Of a stretch of 64,000 bases of DNA, positions 10,872-23,261 are shown in pieces (within the stretch, counting starts at the first letter, position 1; each line of letters begins with the position of its first letter). A program made the translations under genes and the position numbers. This DNA comes from Polynucleobacter sp. VK25 (lineage in GTDB: Bacteria; Pseudomonadota; Gammaproteobacteria; Burkholderiales; Burkholderiaceae): contig NZ_CP061288.1 in the NCBI RefSeq assembly GCF_018687355.1, forward strand, positions 1-64,000, given 5' to 3'. The notes under the pieces are model-generated. The model saw only the letters and a list, made by a program, of their open reading frames with translations, had not been told where the DNA came from and did no database searches.

Positions 10872-11621
10872 TTGCTTTTGGCAATGGCTTTCTTTGCGGG
10901 CTTAGTGGACGCTGTGGCTGGCGGCGGAGGCTTGATTCAGGTGCCAGCTTTGTTTGCCGCTTACCCTGAGGCTCCACCAGCAACACTACTCTCAACCAAT
11001 AAAGTTTCTGCGGTTGGTGGAACATTAAATGCCGCAAGAAAATATTTACGTCATGTGTCATTGCCGTGGGCAATTGTTTTGCCGGCAATTATTGCGGGTT
11101 TTGTTGGCTCCCTTATGGGTGCGAATGCGGTTAGTAATTTTCCTGCAGAGCCTTTGCGAAAAGCGTTGCCATTTGTTTTGTTGTTTCTCCTGCTATACAC
11201 CTGGTTTCAGCCCTCACTTGGAGAGGCGCACACACCAAAAATTATTGGGCGCCTTCAGCAGGTTAAGGGTGTAGTTCTTGGTTTAACCATTGGTTTTTAT
11301 GATGGCTTTTTTGGGCCCGGCACTGGTAGCTTTTTACTGTTTGGTTTTGTCCGCTTTTTTGGCTTTGATTTTCTGCATGCCTCAGCCGCTACTAAGTTGG
11401 TGAATGTTGCGACAAATCTAGCTGCAATTTTGATGTTAGCCAGTCTTGGACAAATTAACTGGCCGCTTGGTTTGGCTATGATGGTTGCTAATATCGCCGG
11501 AAGCCAGTTCGGTAGTCGGCTTGCAATTCAGCATGGTAGCGCCTTTGTGAGAAAGGCCTTTCTAGTGATTGTGAGTGTGCTGATATTAAAGTCCGCCTGG
11601 AACGCCTATTTCATCAATTAA
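10872..11621 (+). CDS. TSUP-family (TauE/SafE) membrane permease
   Basis: The 249-residue polytopic membrane protein matches the sulfite/organosulfonate exporter family, with the first-helix motif AGLVDAVAGGGGLIQVPAL and the repeated motif GFYDGFFGPGTGSF in the second half. Family members move sulfite, sulfoacetate, sulfolactate or other anions; the substrate here is unknown. The start is uncertain. TTG at 10872 is used here, but the frame stays open upstream to a stop at 10827 and encodes hydrophobic residues (EFSIFIWP) that would complete the first helix, without any standard start codon. The gene stands alone between a terminator and the mnmG promoter. Confidence 0.85.
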   Translation: MLLAMAFFAGLVDAVAGGGGLIQVPALFAAYPEAPPATLLSTNKVSAVGGTLNAARKYLRHVSLPWAIVLPAIIAGFVGSLMGANAVSNFPAEPLRKALPFVLLFLLLYTWFQPSLGEAHTPKIIGRLQQVKGVVLGLTIGFYDGFFGPGTGSFLLFGFVRFFGFDFLHASAATKLVNVATNLAAILMLASLGQINWPLGLAMMVANIAGSQFGSRLAIQHGSAFVRKAFLVIVSVLILKSAWNAYFIN

Positions 11622-11671
11622 ATCAATAGCTTAGAAAATAAGTATTTTTTTCTGAGGGTTTTGCTCATTTT

Positions 11672-11687
11672 TGTTTCACGTGAAACA
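11672..11687. other. parS centromere site 1, upstream of mnmG
   Basis: The 16-base palindrome TGTTTCACGTGAAACA is an exact match to the universal parS consensus bound by chromosomal ParB. The symmetry extends to 20 bases (11670-11689). The parAB genes lie 2.7 kb downstream. The site also covers the -35 region of the probable mnmG promoter. Confidence 0.95.
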
Positions 11688-11703
11688 AACAAAATGCTAT
11701 GAT
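11676..11703 (+). promoter_or_regulatory. Probable mnmG-rsmG-parAB promoter overlapping parS
   Basis: An extended -10 element, TGC followed by TATGAT (11698-11703), lies 24 bases before the mnmG start. With a 16-base spacer the -35 is TTCACG (11676-11681), which matches the consensus at four of six positions and lies inside parS. This is a sequence match only. Confidence 0.5.
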
Positions 11704-11726
11704 CATCGCCCTATCTGAGGCAAATC

Positions 11727-13649
11727 ATGCGTTATTCCAAAAGTTTCGATGTCATCGTGGTTGGCGGCGGTCACGCCGGGACTGAGGCTGCCCTTGCATC
11801 TGCCCGCATGGGTTGTGACACACTATTAATTACTCATAGCATTGAAAGTCTAGGCGCCATGAGTTGTAATCCGTCTATTGGCGGGATTGGCAAAGGACAC
11901 TTAGTTAAAGAAATTGATGCCATGGGCGGTGCAATGGCCGCCGCTACCGATGAGGCTGGCATTCAATTTAGAATCCTCAACTCAAGCAAGGGCCCTGCTG
12001 TTCGGGCTACCCGCGCTCAAGGGGACCGAGTTCTATATAAGGCGGCCATTCGTCGCCGCCTCGAAAATCAACCAAATTTGACCCTTTTCCAAGCGGCGGT
12101 TGATGATCTATTGGTAAAGGGTGATGAGGTTCAGGGTGTGGTTACCCAAATGGGCCTGGAGTTCATGGCTAAAAAGGTGGTCCTAACGGCAGGCACCTTT
12201 TTAGATGGCAAGATTCATGTGGGTCTAAACAATCATGCGGGCGGTCGCGCTGGCGATCCTGCTGCAGTTTCTTTATCGGCTAGATTAAAAGAATTGAAAC
12301 TCCCCCAGGGAAGGCTCAAGACTGGTACCCCACCTCGCATTGATGGTCGCACTATCGACTTTTCTGTCATGCTGGAGCAGCCGGGAGATTTAGACCCGGT
12401 GCCAGTATTCTCATATTTGGGTCGTCCTGAGCAGCACCCTAAACAGGTCCCCTGCTGGATTTCTCATACAAATGAGCGTACTCACGACATTATTCGTGGT
12501 GGCTTAGACCGTTCGCCAATGTATACGGGCGTGATTGAGGGTGTTGGTCCCCGTTACTGCCCATCCATAGAAGACAAGATTCATCGCTTTGCTTCTAGAA
12601 ATAGTCACCAGATCTTTTTGGAGCCAGAGGGTCTAACAACTAATGAGTTTTACCCCAATGGAATATCTACTAGCCTGCCTTTTGATGTTCAGTGGGACTT
12701 GGTTCGCAGCATCCGAGGCATGGAATCCGCAGTTATTGTCCGCCCTGGTTATGCAATCGAGTATGACTTCTTTGATCCGCGCCAATTGCGCCACAGTCTT
12801 GAGACGAGGGTAATTGCCGGCCTTTATTTTGCTGGTCAGATTAATGGCACTACAGGGTATGAAGAGGCTGCGGCACAGGGCATGCTTGCTGGAATAAACG
12901 CGGGTTTAGCCTCCAAGGGCAAAGAGCCTTGGTTGCCGAAGCGCAGCGAGTCTTATATTGGGGTTCTAGTAGATGATCTGATAACCCGCGGTGTTCAGGA
13001 GCCGTATCGCATGTTTACTAGCCGCGCCGAGTATCGCCTAAGCTTGCGTGAAGATAACGCAGATATGCGTCTAACTACGATTGGGCGTGAACTTGGTTTA
13101 GTGGATGATCATCGTTGGGAGGTCTTTTGCAGAAAACAGGAGGCTGTTTCACGTGAAACATCTCGTTTGCAAGATATTTGGATTGGTCCAAAGCACGAGG
13201 CGGCACCTTTAGTTTCGCAGTTGCTAGGCCAAGATCTATCCCATGAGTGCAGTCTAACTGAGTTGTTGAGGCGTCCTGGCGTTACTTATGAGGCAATCAC
13301 TGCCTTGGGTGATGGAATGTGGGCCCCAGAAACCCTGGATGATGATCTTGGTTTGGCAGCTCAAATTAGTGATCAGGTAGAAATCTCAATTAAATACCAG
13401 GGCTATATTGAGCGTCAGGCGACTGAAATTGCTCGTCAAGAGCATAACGAGACATTTCCGCTGCCAGAGTCGCTGGACTATTCGCAGGTTATCGGCCTTT
13501 CCAAAGAGGTTCAACAAAAGCTCAATTTGCATAAACCCGAAACATTGGGTCAGGCTGGACGCATTTCCGGGGTTACTCCTGCCGCCCTCTCCCTTTTGTT
13601 GGTGCACCTGAAAAAAGGTTTGGGACGTACCCAAGAAACTCATGAGTGA
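11727..13649 (+). CDS. mnmG: tRNA uridine-5-carboxymethylaminomethyl modification enzyme MnmG
   Basis: MnmG (GidA) works with MnmE to modify the wobble uridine of several tRNAs, using FAD. The 640-residue length is normal. The FAD-binding glycine motif GGGHAGTE is at 13-20, followed by [14 protein letters not shown] and the later conserved LKTGTPPRI and [13 protein letters not shown] motifs. An exact parS site is embedded in the coding sequence at 13145-13160, where it encodes part of AVSRET. The 3' end overlaps rsmG by eight bases. mnmG-rsmG-parA-parB is the widely conserved origin-proximal order. Confidence 0.98.
   Translation: MRYSKSFDVIVVGGGHAGTEAALASARMGCDTLLITHSIESLGAMSCNPSIGGIGKGHLVKEIDAMGGAMAAATDEAGIQFRILNSSKGPAVRATRAQGDRVLYKAAIRRRLENQPNLTLFQAAVDDLLVKGDEVQGVVTQMGLEFMAKKVVLTAGTFLDGKIHVGLNNHAGGRAGDPAAVSLSARLKELKLPQGRLKTGTPPRIDGRTIDFSVMLEQPGDLDPVPVFSYLGRPEQHPKQVPCWISHTNERTHDIIRGGLDRSPMYTGVIEGVGPRYCPSIEDKIHRFASRNSHQIFLEPEGLTTNEFYPNGISTSLPFDVQWDLVRSIRGMESAVIVRPGYAIEYDFFDPRQLRHSLETRVIAGLYFAGQINGTTGYEEAAAQGMLAGINAGLASKGKEPWLPKRSESYIGVLVDDLITRGVQEPYRMFTSRAEYRLSLREDNADMRLTTIGRELGLVDDHRWEVFCRKQEAVSRETSRLQDIWIGPKHEAAPLVSQLLGQDLSHECSLTELLRRPGVTYEAITALGDGMWAPETLDDDLGLAAQISDQVEISIKYQGYIERQATEIARQEHNETFPLPESLDYSQVIGLSKEVQQKLNLHKPETLGQAGRISGVTPAALSLLLVHLKKGLGRTQETHE
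13145..13160. other. parS centromere site 2, inside mnmG
   Basis: A second exact copy of TGTTTCACGTGAAACA lies in frame inside mnmG, 1473 bases from the first site. Two perfect 16-mers so close together next to parAB are very unlikely by chance, so both probably nucleate ParB. Confidence 0.95.
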
Positions 13650-14310
13650 GGGGTTGCTCGCCTTAGGCATTGAGGAACTTGGTCTCGAATTAAGCTCGAC
13701 CAATATTGCTGATCTAGAGTTGTTTTTGCAGGAAATGGGACGCTGGAATCAGGTTCATAATCTCACAGCAATTGAGGGCGAGAAAGATTCCATTCGACTG
13801 CATCTTATTGATTCCATTGCAGTTTTACCGGTATTAAGGCGGTTTTTAAAAGGCCCCTCACCCAAGATTGCTGATCTTGGTTCTGGGGGTGGGCTGCCCG
13901 CGATCCCCATTGCCATTGTTCAGCCGGAGTGGCAAATTTCGCTGATTGAGGCCATCCGCAAGAAGACGGCGTTTCTACAGCATGTGCGTGGGAAGTTAAA
14001 GCTAAAAAACATTGAAGTACTCTGCGAGCGAGTTGAAGATGCTGCGGTGCAACAACCAGCACAATTTGATGCAGTGATTTCTCGCGCATTTACAAACCTT
14101 GCGCGTTTTTTAGAGCTTTCATTGCCCTTTTTAAAGCATGATGGCCTAGTCTTTGCCATGAAAGCGAAGCGGGCCGACGAAGAAATGCAAGATGTTTGCA
14201 TGGAAGACTGGCGGCTAGTGGCCGACGAGCCACTACATATCCCGAATTTAGCGGTGGAGCGACGCCTTTTGGTGCTGACCCCCGTGAGAAAATCACCCCT
14301 CACCTCTTAA
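13642..14310 (+). CDS. rsmG: 16S rRNA (guanine-N7) methyltransferase RsmG
   Basis: RsmG (GidB) methylates N7 of G527 in 16S rRNA with S-adenosylmethionine. The 222-residue protein has the SAM-binding motif [16 protein letters not shown], preceded by [11 protein letters not shown], and the ISRAF motif typical of the family. It starts inside the last codons of mnmG (eight-base overlap), so the two are translationally coupled. parA follows after 18 bases on the same strand. Confidence 0.96.
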   Translation: MSEGLLALGIEELGLELSSTNIADLELFLQEMGRWNQVHNLTAIEGEKDSIRLHLIDSIAVLPVLRRFLKGPSPKIADLGSGGGLPAIPIAIVQPEWQISLIEAIRKKTAFLQHVRGKLKLKNIEVLCERVEDAAVQQPAQFDAVISRAFTNLARFLELSLPFLKHDGLVFAMKAKRADEEMQDVCMEDWRLVADEPLHIPNLAVERRLLVLTPVRKSPLTS

Positions 14311-14328
14311 GCAAATCAAAAAGTAGCT

Positions 14329-15099
14329 ATGGCAAAAATTTTCTGCATTGCAAATCAAAAAGGCGGCGTTGGCAAGACCACGACTGCTGTTAACTTGGCG
14401 GCGGGTTTGGCCGGCCTCATGCAGCGTGTCTTATTGGTTGATTTAGACCCACAAGGCAATGCCACTATGGGCTCCGGAGTAGAAAAAGCAGATCTGAACA
14501 ATAGTGTTTATCAAGTTCTCATTGGTTTGGCATCCGTGAAAGATTGTGTGCAGCGTTGCGAGAGCTCTGGCTACGATGTTTTACCTGCAAATAGAGATTT
14601 GGCTGGTGCAGAAATTGAACTGGTTGACATCGATGCACGCGAATCCCGCTTGAAAGATGCGCTCGCACAAGATGCCAATGATTACGATTTTATTTTGATT
14701 GATTGTCCGCCCGCACTGTCATTGCTCACACTGAACGGATTGTGTGCGGCTAACGGTGTGATTGTTCCAATGCAGTGTGAGTACTTTGCACTAGAGGGTT
14801 TATCTGATTTGGTAAATACCATCAAACAAGTTCATGCGAATTTAAATCCTGATCTGGTCATTATTGGTTTGTTGCGCGTGATGTTTGACGCACGCATGAC
14901 TTTGCAACAACAGGTTTCTGATCAGCTGCTTGAACACTTCGGCGATAAAGTATTTAAGACCATTATTCCGCGCAACGTTCGCTTAGCCGAAGCGCCTTCT
15001 TATGGGCTTCCTGGAGTTGCCTTTGATAAATCATCGCGTGGGGCAAAAGCCTATTTAGAGTTTGGTGCAGAGATGGTTGAGCGCATCAAACACATGTAA
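14329..15099 (+). CDS. parA: Chromosome partitioning ATPase ParA (Soj)
   Basis: ParA binds nucleoid DNA as an ATP dimer and pulls ParB-parS complexes apart after replication. The 256-residue protein has the deviant Walker A KGGVGKTT with K11 and K16, the ParA motif VDLDPQGNAT, and the DCPPALSLLTLN motif. There is no N-terminal DNA-binding extension, so it is the short chromosomal (Soj) type that does not repress its own promoter in the way of plasmid P1 ParA. It is 21 bases before parB. Confidence 0.97.
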   Translation: MAKIFCIANQKGGVGKTTTAVNLAAGLAGLMQRVLLVDLDPQGNATMGSGVEKADLNNSVYQVLIGLASVKDCVQRCESSGYDVLPANRDLAGAEIELVDIDARESRLKDALAQDANDYDFILIDCPPALSLLTLNGLCAANGVIVPMQCEYFALEGLSDLVNTIKQVHANLNPDLVIIGLLRVMFDARMTLQQQVSDQLLEHFGDKVFKTIIPRNVRLAEAPSYGLPGVAFDKSSRGAKAYLEFGAEMVERIKHM

Positions 15100-15120
15100 T
15101 TTGTAGAAAGAAAAAAGATC

Positions 15121-16011
15121 ATGGTTGCCATTAAGAAAAAAGGATTGGGTAGAGGCCTCGAAGCGTTGCTTGGAGAAAAGACTCAAGCAGCAAGTCCTTC
15201 CACCGATATCAATCGTTTACCGCTAACAGCGTTGCAAGCGGGTAAATATCAACCACGTCAAAAAATGGAAGCGGGTGCGCTACAAGAATTAGCAGAAAGT
15301 ATTCGTGAGCAAGGTGTGATGCAACCATTGCTAGTGCGCTTAGTTGCGCCGGGCAAGTACGAAATTATTGCGGGCGAGCGACGCTTTCGCGCAGCAACCA
15401 TTGCAGGTTTAAAAGAGGTTCCAGTTTTAGTTTCTGGTGCGGATGACCAGGCTGCTGCTGCAATGGCTTTGGTAGAAAACATGCAGCGCGAGGATTTAAA
15501 TCCCCTCGAAGAATCACAGGGCTTGGCTAGATTGATTGAAGAGTTTGGTTTTACACATGAGCAGGCAGCAAAGGCGGTTGGTAAATCTCGTAGCGCCATT
15601 ACCAACTTATTACGCCTTGCCCAGCTGGCAAAGCCTGTACAGGCAATGCTGTTGGCTGGTGATATCGATATGGGCCATGCTCGTGCGCTACTCCCCCTGC
15701 CAGGATCTAGCCAGGTGGCTTTGGCCCAAAGAATCTCGGCTCAAGGCCTATCTGTTCGTGAGGCGGAGCGCATGACCGCTGCTTTGGTGATTGCGGGCGG
15801 TCAAATTGGCGACAAAAAAGCCAAAAGTAAGCCAGGAGCCTCTTCCCCAAGCAGCGACCCTGATATGCAGCGTTTAACTCAGGAAATAGCAGATTTAATA
15901 GGTTTGAGCACAGAATTTAAGCTCAAAGGCAAGGGTGGAGAACTCAGAATTCGCTTTAGTCAATTCGATGAGTTGGATTCTTTGTTAAAAAAGTTGGGTG
16001 TTGAGTCATAA
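15121..16011 (+). CDS. parB: Chromosome partitioning protein ParB (Spo0J), parS-binding CTPase
   Basis: ParB loads at parS and slides along DNA as a CTP-dependent clamp. The 296-residue protein begins with the typical KKGLGRGLEALLGE segment that contacts ParA. It has the CTP-binding box GERRFR at 85-90, ENMQREDLNPLEEA-like helices, and the parS-recognising helix-turn-helix around VGKSRSAITNLLRL. The C-terminal dimerisation domain follows a short charged linker. It lies downstream of two perfect parS sites. The ATP synthase promoter begins 28 bases after its stop. Confidence 0.97.
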   Translation: MVAIKKKGLGRGLEALLGEKTQAASPSTDINRLPLTALQAGKYQPRQKMEAGALQELAESIREQGVMQPLLVRLVAPGKYEIIAGERRFRAATIAGLKEVPVLVSGADDQAAAAMALVENMQREDLNPLEESQGLARLIEEFGFTHEQAAKAVGKSRSAITNLLRLAQLAKPVQAMLLAGDIDMGHARALLPLPGSSQVALAQRISAQGLSVREAERMTAALVIAGGQIGDKKAKSKPGASSPSSDPDMQRLTQEIADLIGLSTEFKLKGKGGELRIRFSQFDELDSLLKKLGVES

Positions 16012-16039
16012 ATTAGGTCGAAAAATGTCCCCAAATCCT

Positions 16040-16068
16040 TTGACATATTGCACTGCACACATTACACT
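16040..16068 (+). promoter_or_regulatory. Sigma-70 promoter of the ATP synthase operon
   Basis: TTGACA (16040-16045), a 17-base spacer and TACACT (16063-16068) form a near-consensus promoter. The predicted transcription start is near 16075, which leaves a leader of only a few bases before the likely atpI start at 16081. Confidence 0.8.
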
Positions 16069-16080
16069 TTCGGGGCTAAA

Positions 16081-16572
16081 TTGATTCCTCAAAAAAATCA
16101 ATTTTCCGAGGTGGATGAGTGGGATGAGCCTGAAGAAGTTATCCGGGTTTACAGTAAAGAGGAAATTGTTGCACTGCAGCAAAGTGATGCGACAAAGTAC
16201 CGAGCCCTTTCGCCGTGGAAAATTATTTTGGCCCAAGTGTTGATTACGGCTATCAGCATGGTGTTTTGGTCAATTTTTGGGGAGCCGGTAGGGGTAAGCC
16301 TTTATACTCAGTCGGCGTTTTTAGGTGGTTTAATCAGCGTCTTGCCTACAGCTTTATTTTTAATAAGGTTGGAGTTGGCAAAAAAATCGCAAAGATTAAA
16401 TCCAGGAAGATTTTTAGCTGCATTAGTTTCTGGCGAATTTATCAAAATCGCTGTGACGCTAATGTTGTTTATAGGGATCGCGTATTACGTCCCTGGCGTG
16501 CTTTGGGTCCCTTTGTTGGTGACTTACCTGCTTGCTTTGAAGTGCGTATGGCTGGCGTGGTTGTGGCGCTAA
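16081..16572 (+). CDS. atpI: ATP synthase protein I (AtpI)
   Basis: AtpI is a small membrane protein that helps to assemble the c-ring and precedes the structural atp genes. Four hydrophobic segments are visible, including KIILAQVLITAISMVFW and the C-terminal GVLWVPLLVTYLLALKCVW. The start is uncertain: the frame is open from 16048, but that lies upstream of the predicted transcription start. TTG at 16081 has GGGG five bases before it, and GTG at 16111 (VDEWDEP) is another option. The gene reads directly into atpB after 40 bases. Confidence 0.85.
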   Translation: MIPQKNQFSEVDEWDEPEEVIRVYSKEEIVALQQSDATKYRALSPWKIILAQVLITAISMVFWSIFGEPVGVSLYTQSAFLGGLISVLPTALFLIRLELAKKSQRLNPGRFLAALVSGEFIKIAVTLMLFIGIAYYVPGVLWVPLLVTYLLALKCVWLAWLWR

Positions 16573-16609
16573 GTAGTGAAAATTGTGATTGAAACAAAGG
16601 ACTAGTTAA

Positions 16610-17800
<1,191 letters not shown>

Positions 17801-17811
17801 TTGTTTTGGCG

Positions 17812-17833
17812 TGGATGACCAAGAGGTCATCCA
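17812..17833 (+). promoter_or_regulatory. Intercistronic hairpin between atpE and atpF
   Basis: A perfect 9-base stem (TGGATGACC / GGTCATCCA) closes on the loop AAGA. No T-tract follows, so it is not a standard terminator. It lies just after the gene for the high-copy c subunit and 30 bases before the weak GTG start of atpF. Confidence 0.65.
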
Positions 17834-17863
17834 ACTGTTCTCAACAATACTGAAAGGAATATC

Positions 17864-18334
17864 GTGAATCTGAACGCGACCCTATTCGCGCAAATGATCG
17901 TTTTCTTCGTCTTATGGTGGGTTGTTGCACGCTTTGTGTGGCCACCGCTAGTTAAGGCGTTAGATGAGCGTTCAAGCAAAATTGCTGATGGTTTAGCTGC
18001 TGCCGAGCGCGGCAAAGAAGCACTCGCATTAGCCAGCAATGAAGCTGAGCAAGAATTAACTAAAGCACGCCAAGAAGGTGTTCAACGCGTTGCCGAAGCT
18101 GAAAAACGTGCACAAATGTCAGCCGAAGAAATTCGCGCTAACGCACAAGCTGAAGCTGCTCGAATCATTTCTCAAGCTAAGCAAGATGCAGACCAACAAG
18201 TAACTCGTGCACGTGAAGTGTTGCGCGCTGAAGTTGCTGTTCTTGCTGTTAAAGGCGCTGAGCAAATTTTGCGTCGCGAAGTTGATGCAAAAGCTCATGG
18301 CCAGTTGCTTGACCAACTAAAGGCAGAACTTTGA
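17864..18334 (+). CDS. atpF: ATP synthase Fo subunit b
   Basis: Subunit b is the peripheral stalk that holds the F1 head. The 156-residue protein has one N-terminal membrane helix ([19 protein letters not shown]) and then a long charged, alanine-rich helix that would form the right-handed coiled coil, the usual layout. It starts with GTG preceded by AAAGGA. It stops one base before atpH starts. Only one b-type gene is present, as is typical of non-photosynthetic proteobacteria. Confidence 0.96.
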   Translation: MNLNATLFAQMIVFFVLWWVVARFVWPPLVKALDERSSKIADGLAAAERGKEALALASNEAEQELTKARQEGVQRVAEAEKRAQMSAEEIRANAQAEAARIISQAKQDADQQVTRAREVLRAEVAVLAVKGAEQILRREVDAKAHGQLLDQLKAEL

Positions 18335-18335
18335 T

Positions 18336-18872
18336 ATGGCTGAATTAGCCACTATTGCACGTCCTTATGCTGAAGCGCTTTTTCAAAGCGCCAAGTCAGC
18401 TGAGCTCGCTGGATGTTTAGAGCAGCTAAACGAATTGGCACAGCTTGCTGCTTTGCCGGAAGTTGCTGCTCTTTCAAACAACCCAAAAGTATCTGCTGAT
18501 GATTTAAGCAAGTTACTTTCTGGCATGGTGAAAACCAAGCTAGATCCTAAGGTTGCTAGCTTTTTGAATCTTGTGAATCAAAACCACCGCTTAGCAGCTG
18601 TTCCTGAAATTGCCCATCAATTTGAAGCAATGAAGAACAAGAGCGAAGGTGCGGCAGAAGTAAATATTACTAGCGCATTCCCTTTAGAGGGGTCTGCGTT
18701 AAACGATTTGTTGTCAAGTTTGAAGAAGCGCTTTGGGGGTAAAGAATTGCGCCCAACTATTCAAATCGACCCAACGTTGATTGGCGGAGTTCGCATTCAA
18801 GTTGGCGATGAAGTAATGGATAGTTCTGTTAAGGCCCAGTTAGCTCAAATGCAAGCAAGTCTTGGCGCATAA
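18336..18872 (+). CDS. atpH: ATP synthase F1 subunit delta
   Basis: Delta sits on top of the F1 head and links it to subunit b. The 178-residue protein begins ELATIARPYAEALFQSA, the conserved N-terminal helix of the family, and ends with the signature region IDPTLIGGVRIQVGDEVMDSS. It is essentially contiguous with atpF. Its ATG overlaps the end of atpF's stop region, which implies translational coupling. Confidence 0.96.
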   Translation: MAELATIARPYAEALFQSAKSAELAGCLEQLNELAQLAALPEVAALSNNPKVSADDLSKLLSGMVKTKLDPKVASFLNLVNQNHRLAAVPEIAHQFEAMKNKSEGAAEVNITSAFPLEGSALNDLLSSLKKRFGGKELRPTIQIDPTLIGGVRIQVGDEVMDSSVKAQLAQMQASLGA

Positions 18873-18917
18873 GTGATCCCTATTAAGAACATACGAAATA
18901 AGACCCAGGAGTAAGTA

Positions 18918-20459
18918 ATGCAACTCAACCCTTCCGAGATCAGCGAGCTGATCAAAAGCCGAATTAGCGAATTGGGCGTTGACTCCCAAGTTCGCAACGA
19001 AGGCACTGTTATTTCAGTGACCGACGGTATTTGCCGCGTACATGGCTTGTCAGGCGTTATGCAGGGCGAAATGTTGGAGTTTCCAAACAACACAATCGGC
19101 CTCGCGTTAAACCTTGAGCGTGATTCTGTTGGTGCCGTAGTGTTGGGTGAATACACCCACATTAAAGAAGGCGACCCAGTGAAATGTACTGGCCGCATTT
19201 TGGAAGTGCCAGTTGGCCCTGAGTTGCTTGGTCGCGTTGTTAACGCACTTGGTCAACCGATTGATGGCAAAGGCCCAATCAACACCAAGTTAACTGACTT
19301 TATTGAAAAAGTTGCTCCAGGCGTTATCGCACGTCAATCCGTTAGCCAGCCAGTACAAACTGGTTTGAAGGCGATTGATGCGATGGTTCCAATTGGCCGT
19401 GGTCAGCGCGAGTTGATCATTGGCGACCGCCAAACTGGTAAGACTGCTGTTGCGGTTGATGCGATCATTAACCAAAAAGGTAAAGGCGTTTATTGCGTTT
19501 ACGTGGCGATTGGTCAAAAAGCTTCCACTATTGCTAACGTGGTTCGCAAGCTCACAGAATTAGGCGCGATGGAGTACACCGTTGTTGTTGCAGCGAGTGC
19601 CTCTGAGTCTGCAGCGATGCAGTACCTCTCTGCATACGCAGGTTGCACCATGGGTGAATACTTCCGCGACCGTGGCGAAGACGCTTTGATTGTTTACGAT
19701 GACTTAACCAAGCAAGCAGTTGCTTATCGTCAAATCTCCTTGTTGCTCCGCCGCCCACCAGGCCGCGAAGCTTATCCTGGCGACGTGTTCTACCTCCACT
19801 CACGCTTGCTCGAGCGCGCTGCTCGTGTAAATGCTGAGTATGTTGAGAAGTTCACTAATGGCGCAGTTAAAGGTAAAACTGGTTCATTGACTGCATTGCC
19901 AATCATTGAAACTCAAGCTGGCGACGTTTCTGCGTTCGTTCCAACTAACGTAATTTCGATTACTGACGGTCAAATCTTCTTGGAAACTGACTTGTTTAAC
20001 GCTGGTGTACGTCCTGCGATTAACGCCGGTATTTCTGTTTCCCGCGTTGGTGGTGCTGCACAAACTAAAGTGATTAAGAAATTGTCTGGCGGTATTCGTA
20101 CCGACTTAGCGCAGTATCGTGAATTGGCAGCGTTTGCTCAGTTTGCATCTGATCTTGACGAAGCAACCCGCAAGCAACTCGAGCGTGGTCGTCGCGTTAC
20201 TGAATTATGTAAGCAAGCTCAATACAAGCCACTCCAAGTTTGGGAAATGGCCGCTTCACTTTATGCTGTGAATAACGGCTACTTCGATGATCTCGAAGTG
20301 AAGAACGTATTGCCATTCGAAAAAGGTTTGCAAGATCATTTGAAATCTAAATTCGCTGACTTAGTTGCGCGCATTGAAGAAACCAAAGATTTGAGCAAAG
20401 ATGACGAAGCTGCATTGCGCGCTGCTATTGAGGATTACAAGCGTTCTGCCTCTTTCTAA
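18918..20459 (+). CDS. atpA: ATP synthase F1 subunit alpha
   Basis: Alpha is the non-catalytic nucleotide-binding subunit of the F1 hexamer. The 513-residue length matches the family exactly. Walker A is GDRQTGKT at 169-176, and the conserved arginine-finger region lies in [18 protein letters not shown] Shine-Dalgarno CAGGAGTAA precedes the ATG. It is followed by atpG after 17 bases. Codon use looks typical of a highly expressed gene. Confidence 0.99.
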   Translation: MQLNPSEISELIKSRISELGVDSQVRNEGTVISVTDGICRVHGLSGVMQGEMLEFPNNTIGLALNLERDSVGAVVLGEYTHIKEGDPVKCTGRILEVPVGPELLGRVVNALGQPIDGKGPINTKLTDFIEKVAPGVIARQSVSQPVQTGLKAIDAMVPIGRGQRELIIGDRQTGKTAVAVDAIINQKGKGVYCVYVAIGQKASTIANVVRKLTELGAMEYTVVVAASASESAAMQYLSAYAGCTMGEYFRDRGEDALIVYDDLTKQAVAYRQISLLLRRPPGREAYPGDVFYLHSRLLERAARVNAEYVEKFTNGAVKGKTGSLTALPIIETQAGDVSAFVPTNVISITDGQIFLETDLFNAGVRPAINAGISVSRVGGAAQTKVIKKLSGGIRTDLAQYRELAAFAQFASDLDEATRKQLERGRRVTELCKQAQYKPLQVWEMAASLYAVNNGYFDDLEVKNVLPFEKGLQDHLKSKFADLVARIEETKDLSKDDEAALRAAIEDYKRSASF

Positions 20460-20476
20460 GAGGGCTCGCATAAATC

Positions 20477-21346
20477 ATGGCAAGCACAAAAGAGATACGA
20501 TCTAAGATCAAGAGCGTGCAAAACACGCGCAAGATCACGAAGGCAATGGAAATGGTCGCCGCATCTAAGATGCGTCGCGCCCAGGAGCGCATGCGTAATG
20601 CGCGCCCATATGCTGAAAAAATTCGTGAGATTGTTGCCAACCTTTCTAAAGCAAATCCTGAGTTCCGCCCTGCTTACATGGCGACTCGCGAAGTGAAGAA
20701 AGTTGGCACGATTTTGGTTACAACAGACAAAGGCTTGTGCGGCGGTTTAAACACCAACGTCTTGCGTTTGATTGCTAACCAAGTGCGCGATTTGCAAGAC
20801 AAAAATGTTGAGATTGCGTACACCGCAATTGGTTCAAAGGGCCTGCAGTTTTTGAATCGCTCAAAAGCAAAATTGATTTCTCAAACAATCCAAATTGGTG
20901 ATACACCACATATGGATGTTTTGATTGGTGCAATTGTTGCCCAATTAGAAGCGTTTGAGCGTGGCGAGATTGATGCTGTTTATTTGGCATATACCCGCTT
21001 TGTAAATGCAATGAAACAAGAACCTGTTTTAGAAAAACTCTTACCTTTGGAGCCAGAAGCTTTGACTCCACAAGAGAAAACAGGCAATTCTTGGGATTAC
21101 ATCTACGAACCTGACGCAGAGTCCATTTTGAATGGTTTGTTAAAGCGTTATGTAGAGGCAATGATTTATCAAGCTGTTGCTGAAAATATGGCTTCAGAAC
21201 AATCTGCACGTATGGTCTCAATGAAGGCCGCTTCAGATAATGCGAAGAATGTAATTGGCGAATTGCAATTGGAATACAACAAAACACGACAGGCTGCTAT
21301 TACTAAAGAGTTGTCAGAAATTGTTGGCGGAGCGGCTGCGGTTTAA
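20477..21346 (+). CDS. atpG: ATP synthase F1 subunit gamma
   Basis: Gamma is the central rotating shaft. The 289-residue protein starts with the family signature [20 protein letters not shown] and ends with the conserved helix [20 protein letters not shown]. The middle domain contains the conserved [11 protein letters not shown] segment. It lies between atpA and atpD in the normal order with short gaps. Confidence 0.98.
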   Translation: MASTKEIRSKIKSVQNTRKITKAMEMVAASKMRRAQERMRNARPYAEKIREIVANLSKANPEFRPAYMATREVKKVGTILVTTDKGLCGGLNTNVLRLIANQVRDLQDKNVEIAYTAIGSKGLQFLNRSKAKLISQTIQIGDTPHMDVLIGAIVAQLEAFERGEIDAVYLAYTRFVNAMKQEPVLEKLLPLEPEALTPQEKTGNSWDYIYEPDAESILNGLLKRYVEAMIYQAVAENMASEQSARMVSMKAASDNAKNVIGELQLEYNKTRQAAITKELSEIVGGAAAV

Positions 21347-21386
21347 GCGGTCAGCGTTTAAGAATACGAAAGAATTCAGGAATTAA

Positions 21387-22817
<1,431 letters not shown>

Positions 22818-22829
22818 TCTAGGGAAATT

Positions 22830-23246
22830 ATGTCAACCATACGCGTCGATGTAGTAAGTGCTGAGCAGTCTATTTTCAGCGGGGAAGCCAAGTTTGTTGC
22901 GCTTCCTGGCGAAAGTGGTGAGCTCGGCATTTTGCGCGGCCACACTCCTCTGATTACACGTATTCGTCCAGGCTCAGTCCGCATTGAAAAGGCTGATGGC
23001 GATGAAGAGTTTGTTTTCGTAGCAGGTGGCTATTTAGAAGTTCAGCCAGATCGCGTTACCGTTTTAGCCGATACCGCCATTCGTGGACATGATCTTGATG
23101 AAGCCAAAGCTATTGAAGCCAAGAAGCGTGCCGAAGAGGCCATGCAAAACCGTGGCACAGACTTTGATTTGGCATTAGCCCAATCAGAGTTTGCAATGGC
23201 AGCCGCGCAATTGGCTGCAATTGCTCGTTTCCGTCGTAAAAAGTAA
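22830..23246 (+). CDS. atpC: ATP synthase F1 subunit epsilon
   Basis: Epsilon is the rotating regulatory subunit. The 138-residue protein has the N-terminal beta-sandwich with [17 protein letters not shown] and the [18 protein letters not shown] motif, followed by the two-helix C-terminal domain that can block ATP hydrolysis. It is the last atp gene. hemE begins 15 bases later on the same strand without a visible terminator, so readthrough is likely. Confidence 0.97.
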   Translation: MSTIRVDVVSAEQSIFSGEAKFVALPGESGELGILRGHTPLITRIRPGSVRIEKADGDEEFVFVAGGYLEVQPDRVTVLADTAIRGHDLDEAKAIEAKKRAEEAMQNRGTDFDLALAQSEFAMAAAQLAAIARFRRKK

Positions 23247-23261
23247 TAGCCGGTCATCTCC

